Shown here: positions 6,210 through 12,458 of the stretch, in pieces
Layout: each line of letters starts with the position of its first letter
Numbering within the stretch: position 1 is the first letter of the stretch
Assembly (NCBI GenBank): GCA_947452355.1
Contig: CANGCU010000022.1
Location: 1-12,458, forward strand
From: Microbacteriaceae bacterium
GTDB lineage: Bacteria > Actinomycetota > Actinomycetes > Actinomycetales > Microbacteriaceae
Direction: 5' to 3'
DNA length: 12,458 nt
The notes under the pieces: model-generated
What the model was told of the DNA's origin: nothing
What the model saw: only the letters and a program-made list of their open reading frames with translations
Database searches by the model: none
Program-made: the position numbers and the translations under genes

Positions 6210-7628
6210 CTATATCCAGGTCGGGAACCAGTAGTGAATGACGGCGAACCACTCGGGAATCGGGATGCCCATCCAGACCGGCATGAAAAACACCGAGACG
6301 ATTGCTGACACCACAACGAGCGTGAATGCGAGCGCGCGCAAATGGTTCTTGCGCAACCACACGATTACGGCGACGAGGGCCAAGACCAGGAACGGCTCGA
6401 GCGTTACGGTGTAGAACTGGAACACTGTTCGCTGGGAAAAGAAGAGCCAGGGAATATAGGTGCCGGCCACGCCGACGAGGATTGCAACGTACTGCCAGGT
6501 CGCCTTACGAATCGTCATCGCGATGAGCGCGAGGATCGCGATCGCTCCGACCCACCAGATGACGGGATTGGCGACGCTCGTGACGTATTGGACGTAACCT
6601 TCGGGTCCCGTCGCCTGGTAAAAAAACGCCGTCGGCCGAATCATCGCGAGCCACGTGAACGGATTTGCCTGGTAGTTGTGGGGTGACGTCAGCCCGATGT
6701 TGTAGTCGTAGATATCACGCTGGTACTTCCACAGTCCGCGAAGGATGCCGTACGCCCCGTCGCCGAAACCGGAATCGGCGGCCCACTGGCGACCGTAGCC
6801 ACCGGACGAGAGAATCCAGCCCGACCACGACGTGACGTACACGACGACGGCAACGGGAACAAAAAGGGCAAACGTGCGCAGCGCCGCGAGCGCGGACCGC
6901 AGAACAAAACCTTTGCCGCGACGTGCCTTTCGAATGCGAAGGGTCTCAACCACGACGACCCACAGGCCGAACGCCGCCATCGCATAGAGCCCGCTCCATT
7001 TCACCGCGGTGGCTGCACCGATGAGAACGCCGGCGAGTAATAGCCAGCCACCCCAGCCCGGGGTATCGAGGTGGCGGATGAGTGCGAGGAACGCGGCGAG
7101 GACGAACATCGTGAGCAACCCGTCGAGCAGTGCGGTGCGGCTCATGGTGATCGCGATCCCGTCGATGGCAACGAGGAATCCCGCGAGAGCGGCGATTCCA
7201 CGAGAGTGGAACATCCGACGCGCAATGAGCATGACCAACAGCACGACGATGATTCCCGCGACCGCGGTGGCGAAACGCCACCCGAACGGATTCTCTGGGC
7301 CAAACAACGCCATTCCTGCGCCGATGATCCACTTGCCCAGCGGGGGATGGGCGATGAATGCGCCCACGCGAGTGAAACTGTTGACGGCCCCGCCCGCGAA
7401 ATCTCCGCCGGCAACCCATTGGGCCTCGTATCCCAAATTCCACATCGACCAGGCGTCACGAACGTAATACACCTCGTCGAACACGAGGGCTTTTGGACTT
7501 CCCAGATTGATCAGGCGAATCAGTGCGGCGACGAGCAGCACCGGAGCGTAGAAAACGACCGTTTGGAGTCGCGTGGGCAACGCGGCGAACCGCGTGCGAA
7601 CCTCGCGGAAACGAACGGAATCATTCAT
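6210..7628 (-). CDS. pmt: Dolichyl-phosphate-mannose-type protein O-mannosyltransferase (GT39)
   Basis: Pmt moves mannose from a polyprenyl-phosphate carrier to Ser/Thr of proteins on the outer face of the membrane. The 472-aa product has many membrane helices. The first extracytoplasmic loop carries the family's acidic pair D51-E52 (KALVFDEVYYVRDAW), followed by AHPPLGKWIIG. The C terminus (HYWFPTWI) matches the usual short aromatic end of actinobacterial Pmt. The length is close to the roughly 500 aa of the mycobacterial enzyme. The frame is open much further upstream (to 7889), but that part overlaps rsmI, so the ATG at 7628-7626 is chosen. TACCGT lies 7 nt upstream and no Shine-Dalgarno is visible, suggesting a leaderless mRNA. 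The divergent pmt/rsmI pair is conserved in actinobacteria, e.g. Rv1002c/Rv1003. Confidence 0.93.
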   Translation of the reverse strand: MNDSVRFREVRTRFAALPTRLQTVVFYAPVLLVAALIRLINLGSPKALVFDEVYYVRDAWSMWNLGYEAQWVAGGDFAGGAVNSFTRVGAFIAHPPLGKWIIGAGMALFGPENPFGWRFATAVAGIIVVLLVMLIARRMFHSRGIAALAGFLVAIDGIAITMSRTALLDGLLTMFVLAAFLALIRHLDTPGWGGWLLLAGVLIGAATAVKWSGLYAMAAFGLWVVVVETLRIRKARRGKGFVLRSALAALRTFALFVPVAVVVYVTSWSGWILSSGGYGRQWAADSGFGDGAYGILRGLWKYQRDIYDYNIGLTSPHNYQANPFTWLAMIRPTAFFYQATGPEGYVQYVTSVANPVIWWVGAIAILALIAMTIRKATWQYVAILVGVAGTYIPWLFFSQRTVFQFYTVTLEPFLVLALVAVIVWLRKNHLRALAFTLVVVSAIVSVFFMPVWMGIPIPEWFAVIHYWFPTWI

Positions 7629-7634
7629 AACCAA

Positions 7635-7641
7635 TACGGTA
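7635..7641. promoter_or_regulatory. Overlapping divergent -10 elements of pmt and rsmI
   Basis: TACGGT (7635-7640, plus) and TACCGT (7641-7636, minus) are both TANNNT hexamers that share five base pairs. The minus one is 7 nt from the pmt ATG. The plus one is 16 nt from the rsmI GTG. If both are used, the polymerases must exclude each other. No clear -35 is seen for either. Confidence 0.4.
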
Positions 7642-7656
7642 CGCGAGAATGGGCGT

Positions 7657-8475
7657 GTGCTCATCCTCGCGGCGACCCCCATCGGCAATCTTGGCGACGC
7701 GTCACCACGATTGCGCGAGGTCCTGGTCAACGCGAGCGTCATTGTTGCCGAGGACACCCGGACGACCTCGCACCTGTTGAGTGCGTTGGGGCTCAAAACC
7801 GGCGCCAAGATGATCGCGTTGCACGAGCACAACGAGGTCGTCAAAGCCGAGTCCATCGCAGAACTGGCGCGCGACAGCGACGTCGTCATGGTGAGTGACG
7901 CGGGTATGCCCGGAATCAGCGACCCCGGTTACATCGTCGTCCGAACGGCCCACGACCGAGGAGTCACCGTCAGCGTTATACCCGGTCCGTCGGCGGTGAT
8001 TGCGGCGCTCGCCGTCTCTGGCCTTCCGACCGACCGATTTGCGTTCGAAGGGTTCGTGCCGCGAAAGGGTCAGGCGAAGTTTTTCGCGAACCTCGCCCGA
8101 GAACCGCGGACACTCATCTTTTATGAATCGCCTCATCGCTTGTCCGAGACCCTCATCGCGGCGCGTGACGCGTTTGGTGCGGACCGACTGGCAACCGTCG
8201 TACGCGAATTATCCAAGATGTACGAAGAGGTCGTGCGAGGGACTCTCAGCGAATTGGCTGAACGATTCGCCGGCGAAAACCGAGGCGAGATCGTGTTCCT
8301 CGTCGCCGGCGCCGACGTCGTGCCGATGTCTCTCGAGGACGCGGTGAGCGATGTTGTTGCTCGGGTTGCATCGGGGGAGCGCCTGAAAGAAGCGAGCCGA
8401 GCGGTCGCCGAGGCGACGGGCATTCCCGGACGGGACCTCTACCAGGCCGCGCTCGAGCGTTCGCGCGACGCGTAA
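7657..8475 (+). CDS. rsmI: 16S rRNA (cytidine(1402)-2'-O)-methyltransferase RsmI
   Basis: RsmI methylates the 2'-OH of C1402 in the decoding centre of 16S rRNA, using S-adenosylmethionine. The 272-aa product belongs to the tetrapyrrole-methylase fold family. Landmarks are LILAATPIGNLGD (residues 2-14), AEDTRTT (31-37), SDAGMPGISDPG (79-90) and PGPSAVIAALAVSGLPTDRF (from 108). The GTG at 7657 is chosen because the conserved LILAATPIGN follows at once, as in homologues. The frame is open further upstream to 7573, but that part overlaps the divergent pmt. This is the first gene of a tight operon; the metG start is 12 nt after its stop. Confidence 0.93.
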   Translation: MLILAATPIGNLGDASPRLREVLVNASVIVAEDTRTTSHLLSALGLKTGAKMIALHEHNEVVKAESIAELARDSDVVMVSDAGMPGISDPGYIVVRTAHDRGVTVSVIPGPSAVIAALAVSGLPTDRFAFEGFVPRKGQAKFFANLAREPRTLIFYESPHRLSETLIAARDAFGADRLATVVRELSKMYEEVVRGTLSELAERFAGENRGEIVFLVAGADVVPMSLEDAVSDVVARVASGERLKEASRAVAEATGIPGRDLYQAALERSRDA

Positions 8476-8487
8476 ACTGGACGGAAT

Positions 8488-10059
8488 ATGTCGAGCGCCG
8501 ATAACTACTACATCACCACCCCGATTTTCTACGTCAACGATGTTCCGCACATCGGGCACGCGTACACGGAGGTGGCGGCCGACGTTCTCGCGCGCTGGAA
8601 TCGTCAAAACGGCAAGAACGCCTGGCTGTTGACCGGAACGGACGAACACGGACAGAAGATTTTGCGCACGTCGACCGCGAACGGGGTCACCCCGAAAGAG
8701 TGGGCGGACAAGCTCGTCGCTGATGCGTGGTTGCCCCTGCTGGACACGATCACCATCCAGAACGATGATTTCATTCGCACGACCGACGAACGACACGAGG
8801 TTGCGGTCACGACGTTCCTGCAAAAACTGAAGGACGACGGTTTCATCTATTCCGGTGAATACGAAGGGTTTTATTGCGTCGGGTGTGAGGAATACAAACA
8901 GCCGAGCGACTTGCTCGATGGCGGGGACGAATTCCCCGGCGAAAAGGTGTGCGCGATTCACACGCGCCCGATTGAGACGCTCAAGGAATCGAACTATTTC
9001 TTCCGTATGAGCGACTTCCAACAGAAACTGCTCGACCTCTACGAATCGCAACCCGACTTCATCCAACCCGAAAGCGTTCGAAACGAAATCATCTCGTTCG
9101 TCAAGCGCGGGCTCGACGACCTGTCCATCTCGCGTGCGACGTTCGACTGGGGAGTCAAGATTCCGTGGGACGACAGCCACGTCGTGTACGTGTGGTTCGA
9201 CGCACTGCTCAACTACATCTCGGCCACGGGGTGGGGGTCGGACGCGAGCGAATTCGCCCAGCGCTGGCCCGCGATCCACATCGTCGGAAAAGACATCGCA
9301 CGATTCCATGCCGTGATTTGGCCCGCGATGCTGATGGCCGCCGGGCTTCAGCCACCGAAACGCGTCTTCGGCCACGGCTGGCTCTTGGTCGGCGGAGAGA
9401 AGATGTCGAAGTCGAAACTGACCGGTATCGCGCCGCACCAGATCACGGACGTGTTCGGTGCCGATGCCTTCCGCTATTACTTCATGAGCGCAATCAGCTT
9501 CGGTCAGGACGGTTCGTTCTCGTGGGAGGACCTCGCCGCGCGCTACCAGGCCGAACTCGCGAACGGGTTCGGAAATCTCGCGAGCCGTGTCATCGCCATG
9601 GTTAATCGCTATTGCGACGATGCAGTTCCCGCGGCGACCGAACTCAATGACGCCGATGGCGTCATCGTCGACACCGTTGCGGCGGCGTTCGACACCGCGA
9701 ACAAGGCGATCGACCGACTGGCGATTCACGACGCGATCACGGCCGTCTGGACGATTGTCGATGCGCTCAACCTGTACATCACCGAGCAGGAACCGTGGGT
9801 GCTGGCAAAGGACGACGCGAATCGAGATCGACTGCACACCGTCCTGTATACCGCGGTCGAGGGGCTGCGCGCGATTGCGGTCGGACTGTCGCCCGTTATG
9901 CCGACCGCGACGCAGAAACTGTGGGACGCGCTCGGGCTCGGCGAAGCGCTTGGTGCGTTGACCGACCAGCACTTGTCGCGCTCCGGACAGTGGGGAATTA
10001 CGCCCGCCGGAATCCGCGTCTCGACTCTTGACTCGCTATTCCCCCGCATCGAGGAATAG
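8488..10059 (+). CDS. metG: Methionyl-tRNA synthetase
   Basis: MetG charges tRNA-Met (initiator and elongator) with methionine in the cytoplasm. This is a class I synthetase of 523 aa. The HIGH motif is at residues 21-24 (VPHIGHAY) and KMSKS at 305-309 (GEKMSKSKL). A small metal-knuckle insertion carries C130, C133 (YCVGC), C155 and H158 (CAIH). There is no C-terminal tRNA-binding (EMAP-like) extension; the protein ends soon after the anticodon-binding helical domain, as in the short actinobacterial form. The ATG at 8488 has a purine-rich GGACGGA just upstream (8479-8485). TAAACT (8473-8478), overlapping the rsmI stop, could be an internal -10 for an extra start. Confidence 0.96.
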   Translation: MSSADNYYITTPIFYVNDVPHIGHAYTEVAADVLARWNRQNGKNAWLLTGTDEHGQKILRTSTANGVTPKEWADKLVADAWLPLLDTITIQNDDFIRTTDERHEVAVTTFLQKLKDDGFIYSGEYEGFYCVGCEEYKQPSDLLDGGDEFPGEKVCAIHTRPIETLKESNYFFRMSDFQQKLLDLYESQPDFIQPESVRNEIISFVKRGLDDLSISRATFDWGVKIPWDDSHVVYVWFDALLNYISATGWGSDASEFAQRWPAIHIVGKDIARFHAVIWPAMLMAAGLQPPKRVFGHGWLLVGGEKMSKSKLTGIAPHQITDVFGADAFRYYFMSAISFGQDGSFSWEDLAARYQAELANGFGNLASRVIAMVNRYCDDAVPAATELNDADGVIVDTVAAAFDTANKAIDRLAIHDAITAVWTIVDALNLYITEQEPWVLAKDDANRDRLHTVLYTAVEGLRAIAVGLSPVMPTATQKLWDALGLGEALGALTDQHLSRSGQWGITPAGIRVSTLDSLFPRIEE

Positions 10060-10061
10060 CC

Positions 10062-10940
10062 GTGTCGGAACCGCTGCGGGCGCGCAAGGACACCGATGGT
10101 GACGTCAAACGTGACCTCGAGTTCCCGCCCCTTCCCGAACCGTTGACGGTTCCCGTCTACGACAACCACACCCACCTCGAAATCGCCGACGGAGAAAACC
10201 CGCTCTCGCCCGAGGAAAATTTGCGTCGAGCCGTCGCGGTCGGAGTAGCGGGAGTCGTTCAGGTTGGAACCGACCTCGAAACGTCACGGTGGGGCGCCGA
10301 CCTCGCCGACCGAGACCCCCGGGTTCTCGCGGCCGTCGCCATCCACCCGAACGAGGCGCCGAAACTCGCGGAACGGGGAGTGCTCGACGAGCACCTCGAG
10401 GGAATCGCCGAACTCGCCACGCGCGACCGGGTTCGCGCTGTCGGCGAGACGGGACTCGACTATTTCCGCACCGACGAAACGGGTCGGGCACCCCAGATGC
10501 AGTCGTTTGAGTCGCACATCGATATCGCGAAGGTCAACGGTATCGCGCTGCAAATTCACGACCGCGACGCACACGGTGATGTCGTCGAAACGCTGTTGAG
10601 GGTTGGTGCGCCGGAGAAAACCGTTCTGCATTGTTTTTCCGGGGACGAGGAACTCGCGCGGATTTGTGCTGACCACGGGTGGTACCTGTCGTTTGCGGGA
10701 ACGGTGACGTTCTCGAACGCCAAAGGGATCCGAGCAGCCCTATCGATCGCGCCGCGTGAACTCGTCTTGGTCGAAACGGATGCGCCCTTCCTCACGCCGA
10801 CGCCGTTCCGGGGGCGGCCGAACGGTCCGTACCTCATTCCACTGACGCTGCGGTTCATGGCGGAACACCTCGGGGTGTCGGTCGACGAACTGGGCGCTGA
10901 CGTCGCCCGCAATACCGAAACGGTCTACGGCACGTGGTGA
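10062..10940 (+). CDS. tatD: TatD family metal-dependent hydrolase (DNase)
   Basis: The product is a 292-aa amidohydrolase-fold metalloenzyme. TatD proteins are cytoplasmic 3'-5' nucleases implicated in DNA repair. Metal ligands are visible in order: H36-x-H38 (DNHTHLE), E129 (VGETGLDYF), H166 (IHDRDAH), H190 (LHCFSG) and D240 (ETDAPFLTP). About 30 residues precede the first motif, a longer N terminus than the E. coli enzyme. The GTG at 10062 lies 2 nt after the metG stop, with GAGGA (10051-10055) 6 nt upstream, so translation is probably coupled. The gene sits directly before rsmA, as in mycobacteria, but without rpfB in between. Confidence 0.93.
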   Translation: MSEPLRARKDTDGDVKRDLEFPPLPEPLTVPVYDNHTHLEIADGENPLSPEENLRRAVAVGVAGVVQVGTDLETSRWGADLADRDPRVLAAVAIHPNEAPKLAERGVLDEHLEGIAELATRDRVRAVGETGLDYFRTDETGRAPQMQSFESHIDIAKVNGIALQIHDRDAHGDVVETLLRVGAPEKTVLHCFSGDEELARICADHGWYLSFAGTVTFSNAKGIRAALSIAPRELVLVETDAPFLTPTPFRGRPNGPYLIPLTLRFMAEHLGVSVDELGADVARNTETVYGTW

Positions 10941-11764
10941 CGCTCCTCGGCGCGACCGAAATCCGCGCGCTCGCCGAGCGGCTCGACGTGTCGCCGACAA
11001 AGAAGTGGGGACAAAACTTCGTTCACGATGCGAACACGGTTCGCAAGATTGTTGCCGCCGCGAAACTCACCGCCGGTGAAGAGGTCGTCGAGGTGGGTCC
11101 GGGTCTTGGGTCGTTGACGCTCGGACTGTTGGAGCAGGGGCACCCCGTCACCGCGATCGAAATCGACCCGAGGCTCGCTGCGGAATTACCGGCGACAGCC
11201 GAAACACACGGAGTTGCCCCCGGCATGTTGACGGTAATCCGGGCGGATGCGCTCGGGGTCACCGATTTGCCGAAAGCACCGACCGCGCTCGTCGCGAACC
11301 TGCCGTACAACGTGTCGGTGCCGGTGCTCATTCATCTGCTCGAGACGTTCCCCACCATTCGCCGCGTGCTCGTCATGGTGCAGGCCGAGGTCGGGCATCG
11401 ACTTGCCGCCGACCCCGGCACCAAGGTCTACGGCGTCCCCAGCGTCAAGGTCGCCTGGTGGGGTCACTGGAACGTCGAGGGCACGGTGTCACGTCGTGTC
11501 TTTTGGCCCGAACCCAACGTTGATTCGGTCCTCGTGGGAATGACGGCTCATGCCACCCCGGGCGACGAGGCACTTCGCCGACAAACGTTCGCCGTCGCCG
11601 ATGCCGCGTTCGGCCAACGACGCAAAACCTTGCGCCAGGCGCTCAGCACGGTGGCGGGTTCAACAACCGCCGCCGCAGAGTTGTGCGAGCGTGCGGGAAT
11701 CGACTCTGGTGCTCGGGGTGAACAGCTCACGCTGGCTGACTTTGTTCGCCTCGCCTCTCGCTAA
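10937..11764 (+). CDS. rsmA: 16S rRNA (adenine(1518)-N6/adenine(1519)-N6)-dimethyltransferase RsmA (KsgA)
   Basis: RsmA dimethylates two adjacent adenines in helix 45 of 16S rRNA late in small-subunit assembly, using S-adenosylmethionine. The 275-aa product shows KKWGQNFVHD (22-31), SAM motif I VEVGPGLGSLT (51-61), EIDPRL (75-80) and the catalytic NLPYN (121-125). The C terminus has the usual Phe-Gly-Gln-Arg-Arg-Lys-Thr-Leu-Arg-Gln stretch that contacts rRNA. Two consecutive in-frame GTG codons (10934 and 10937) could start it. I prefer 10937 because it gives the common GTGA 4-nt overlap with the tatD stop and an MTLLG-like start. No clear ribosome site is present, consistent with coupling. 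This is the last gene of the rsmI-metG-tatD run before a repeat-filled gap. Confidence 0.95.
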   Translation: MTLLGATEIRALAERLDVSPTKKWGQNFVHDANTVRKIVAAAKLTAGEEVVEVGPGLGSLTLGLLEQGHPVTAIEIDPRLAAELPATAETHGVAPGMLTVIRADALGVTDLPKAPTALVANLPYNVSVPVLIHLLETFPTIRRVLVMVQAEVGHRLAADPGTKVYGVPSVKVAWWGHWNVEGTVSRRVFWPEPNVDSVLVGMTAHATPGDEALRRQTFAVADAAFGQRRKTLRQALSTVAGSTTAAAELCERAGIDSGARGEQLTLADFVRLASR

Positions 11765-11835
11765 CTGTGGTTTTCGTTTTGCGTCCGTCCGTATTTCGGT
11801 GGGCCCAACTCCCGACTCCCAACCCCCATCACCTA

Positions 11836-12011
11836 ATTACGTTTTTGGAAACCGATTCGCGGCTAATGCATGTTTTTGGAAACCAAACTGGGGAATTGGC
11901 CTCATCTCGTTGTGAAGAGGTCGTTTGGTTTCCAGAAAATTAGGAAACTGCCAAATGGGTTTCCAAGAACGTAATTGTGGGATGTGCCATCAGTGTTTCC
12001 AAAAACGTAAT
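11836..12011. repeat. Array of five 18-bp repeats, two direct then three inverted, in the rsmA-ispE gap
   Basis: The unit ATTACGTTTTTGGAAACC occurs on the plus strand at 11836-11853 (exact) and about 11867-11884 (last 13 bases exact). On the minus strand it occurs at 11927-11944 (degenerate), 11958-11975 (one mismatch) and 11994-12011 (one mismatch). Start-to-start spacings within each orientation group are 31, 31 and 36 bp, so most copies lie on one face of the helix. The outer copies pair perfectly over 17 bp (ATTACGTTTTTGGAAAC). The inner pair shares GGAAACCAAAC. All copies contain GGAAAC, and the copy at 11867-11884 extends to the near-dyad TTTGGAAACCAAA. Nothing coding is seen here. Bases 11765-11835 before it are C/T-rich with no feature I can name. 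Possible roles are a regulator-binding array, transposon or MITE ends, or a long stem-loop. Confidence 0.8.
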
Positions 12012-12036
12012 GGTGGGCGGGTGCTGGCCGGGAAGC

Positions 12037-12050
12037 AAAGGAGAAACGTG
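12037..12050 (+). promoter_or_regulatory. Strong ribosome-binding site and alternative GTG start in frame with ispE
   Basis: AAAGGAG (12037-12043) is followed after 4 nt by GTG (12048-12050), which is in frame with ispE and has no stop before 12108. Used as a start, it would add 20 residues to the N terminus. The ribosome site is the best-looking one in this part of the window, so it competes with the downstream ATG as the true start. Confidence 0.45.
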
Positions 12051-12094
12051 AGTCCCCTGTGGATTGTCGGTGAGAACTCATCGAGCGCGAGGTT

Positions 12095-12100
12095 TAGGCT
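12095..12100 (+). promoter_or_regulatory. -10 element for a leaderless ispE transcript
   Basis: TAGGCT (TANNNT type) is followed by 7 nt and then the ATG at 12108, so transcription could start at the start codon. No Shine-Dalgarno lies at usual distance from this ATG. No clear -35 is visible. Confidence 0.4.
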
Positions 12101-12107
12101 CGACGAT

Positions 12108-12458
12108 ATGGGTGGGCGATCAGTCACTGCGACGGCACCGGGCAAAATCAACGTGTGCCTGCGGGTCGGGCCGTTACGTGATGACGGCTATCACGACGTC
12201 GCGACGATTTATCAAGCGGTATCGCTCCTCGAAGAAGTGACGGTGTCGGAATCCTCGGGGTTCAGCGCGAGTTTTTCCGGACCGATCGACACGAGTCACC
12301 TGAAGGTCGACGAGTCGAACCTCGTCATCCGAGCGGCCCGCGCGGTAGCCGACGCGGCCGGATATGACGGCGGCGCCGACATTCGTGTCGTCAAACGCGT
12401 CCCCATCGCGGGTGGAATGGCGGGTGGGTCAGCGGATGCGGCGGCGACTCTGGTCGCC
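12108..12458 (+). CDS. ispE: 4-diphosphocytidyl-2-C-methyl-D-erythritol kinase, N-terminal part (cut by window end)
   Basis: IspE phosphorylates CDP-methylerythritol, the ATP-using step of the MEP pathway to isoprenoid precursors. The visible 117 codons belong to a GHMP kinase: [14 protein letters not shown] (residues about 8-21) is the substrate-binding start, [16 protein letters not shown] follows, and the ATP loop is [17 protein letters not shown] (about 99-115). The gene runs off the window in frame. The ATG at 12108 places the conserved APGKIN at the usual distance from the N terminus. A GTG at 12048 with a strong ribosome site is an in-frame alternative. The order rsmA-ispE is conserved in actinobacteria, but here a 343-bp repeat-rich gap separates them, suggesting separate transcription. 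Confidence 0.94.
   Translation, partial: MGGRSVTATAPGKINVCLRVGPLRDDGYHDVATIYQAVSLLEEVTVSESSGFSASFSGPIDTSHLKVDESNLVIRAARAVADAAGYDGGADIRVVKRVPIAGGMAGGSADAAATLVA

Noticed and set aside
7629..7889. Upstream extension of the pmt frame into rsmI
   Set aside because: It is antisense to conserved RsmI motifs and non-hydrophobic. The pmt family start fits the ATG at 7628.
8209..9972. 587-codon open frame on the minus strand
   Set aside because: It is antisense to metG, which has intact HIGH and KMSKS motifs. The translation is rich in Arg, Val and Asp in a pattern typical of G+C-rich shadow frames and matches no family I know.
11836..12011. CRISPR array
   Set aside because: Repeats change orientation, spacers are only 13-18 bp within groups, copies are degenerate, and no cas genes are present.

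Overview
The window comes from an actinobacterium, most likely Micrococcales (Microbacteriaceae-like). The evidence is a moderately high G+C content (about 60% by eye), TANNNT-type -10 elements with leaderless starts, a GT39 protein O-mannosyltransferase, and the conserved order pmt / rsmI - metG - tatD - rsmA - ispE. From memory this order matches Mycobacterium tuberculosis Rv1002c-Rv1011, but without rpfB and with metG co-directional. It is a chromosomal core region. I see no insertion sequence, prophage, tRNA, rRNA or CRISPR array.

Layout. Positions 1-551 (minus) hold the N-terminal part of an MFS transporter. Positions 552-815 are a dense control region. It has a dyad in front of the MFS gene, three abutting DnaA-box-like 9-mers, and two NrdR boxes exactly 32 bp apart over a candidate promoter. 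Positions 816-4414 (plus) encode an aerobic class I ribonucleotide reductase: NrdA (820 aa, one ATP cone), a 27-codon overlapping ORF, and NrdB (330 aa). Positions 4452-5288 (plus) encode an aldo/keto reductase. It is convergent with, and directly abuts, a TauE/SafE permease (5289-6146, minus), which lies downstream of pmt (6210-7628, minus). From 7657 a tight plus-strand operon runs rsmI-metG-tatD-rsmA (gaps of 12 and 2 nt, then a 4-nt overlap). A 343-bp non-coding gap with five copies of an 18-bp repeat precedes ispE, which is cut by the window end.

How the genes work together. The Nrd locus makes dNTPs, and its control sites suggest dual control by dATP/ATP-sensing NrdR and possibly by DnaA. 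The second block is housekeeping: 16S rRNA modification (rsmI, rsmA), tRNA charging (metG), a TatD nuclease, and the MEP isoprenoid pathway (ispE). pmt serves cell-envelope glycosylation.

Most notable observations. (1) The NrdA reading frame stops before the C-terminal redox cysteines. A CDSCQ tail typical of the family instead sits in the -1 frame, in an ORF whose ATG overlaps the nrdA stop (ATGA). (2) NrdB has Phe at the radical-tyrosine position and Glu as first metal ligand, which marks subclass Ic (Chlamydia-type, Mn/Fe). (3) A helically phased, inverted array of five unexplained repeats lies upstream of ispE. (4) A perfect 12-bp inverted repeat buries the start codon of the aldo/keto reductase.
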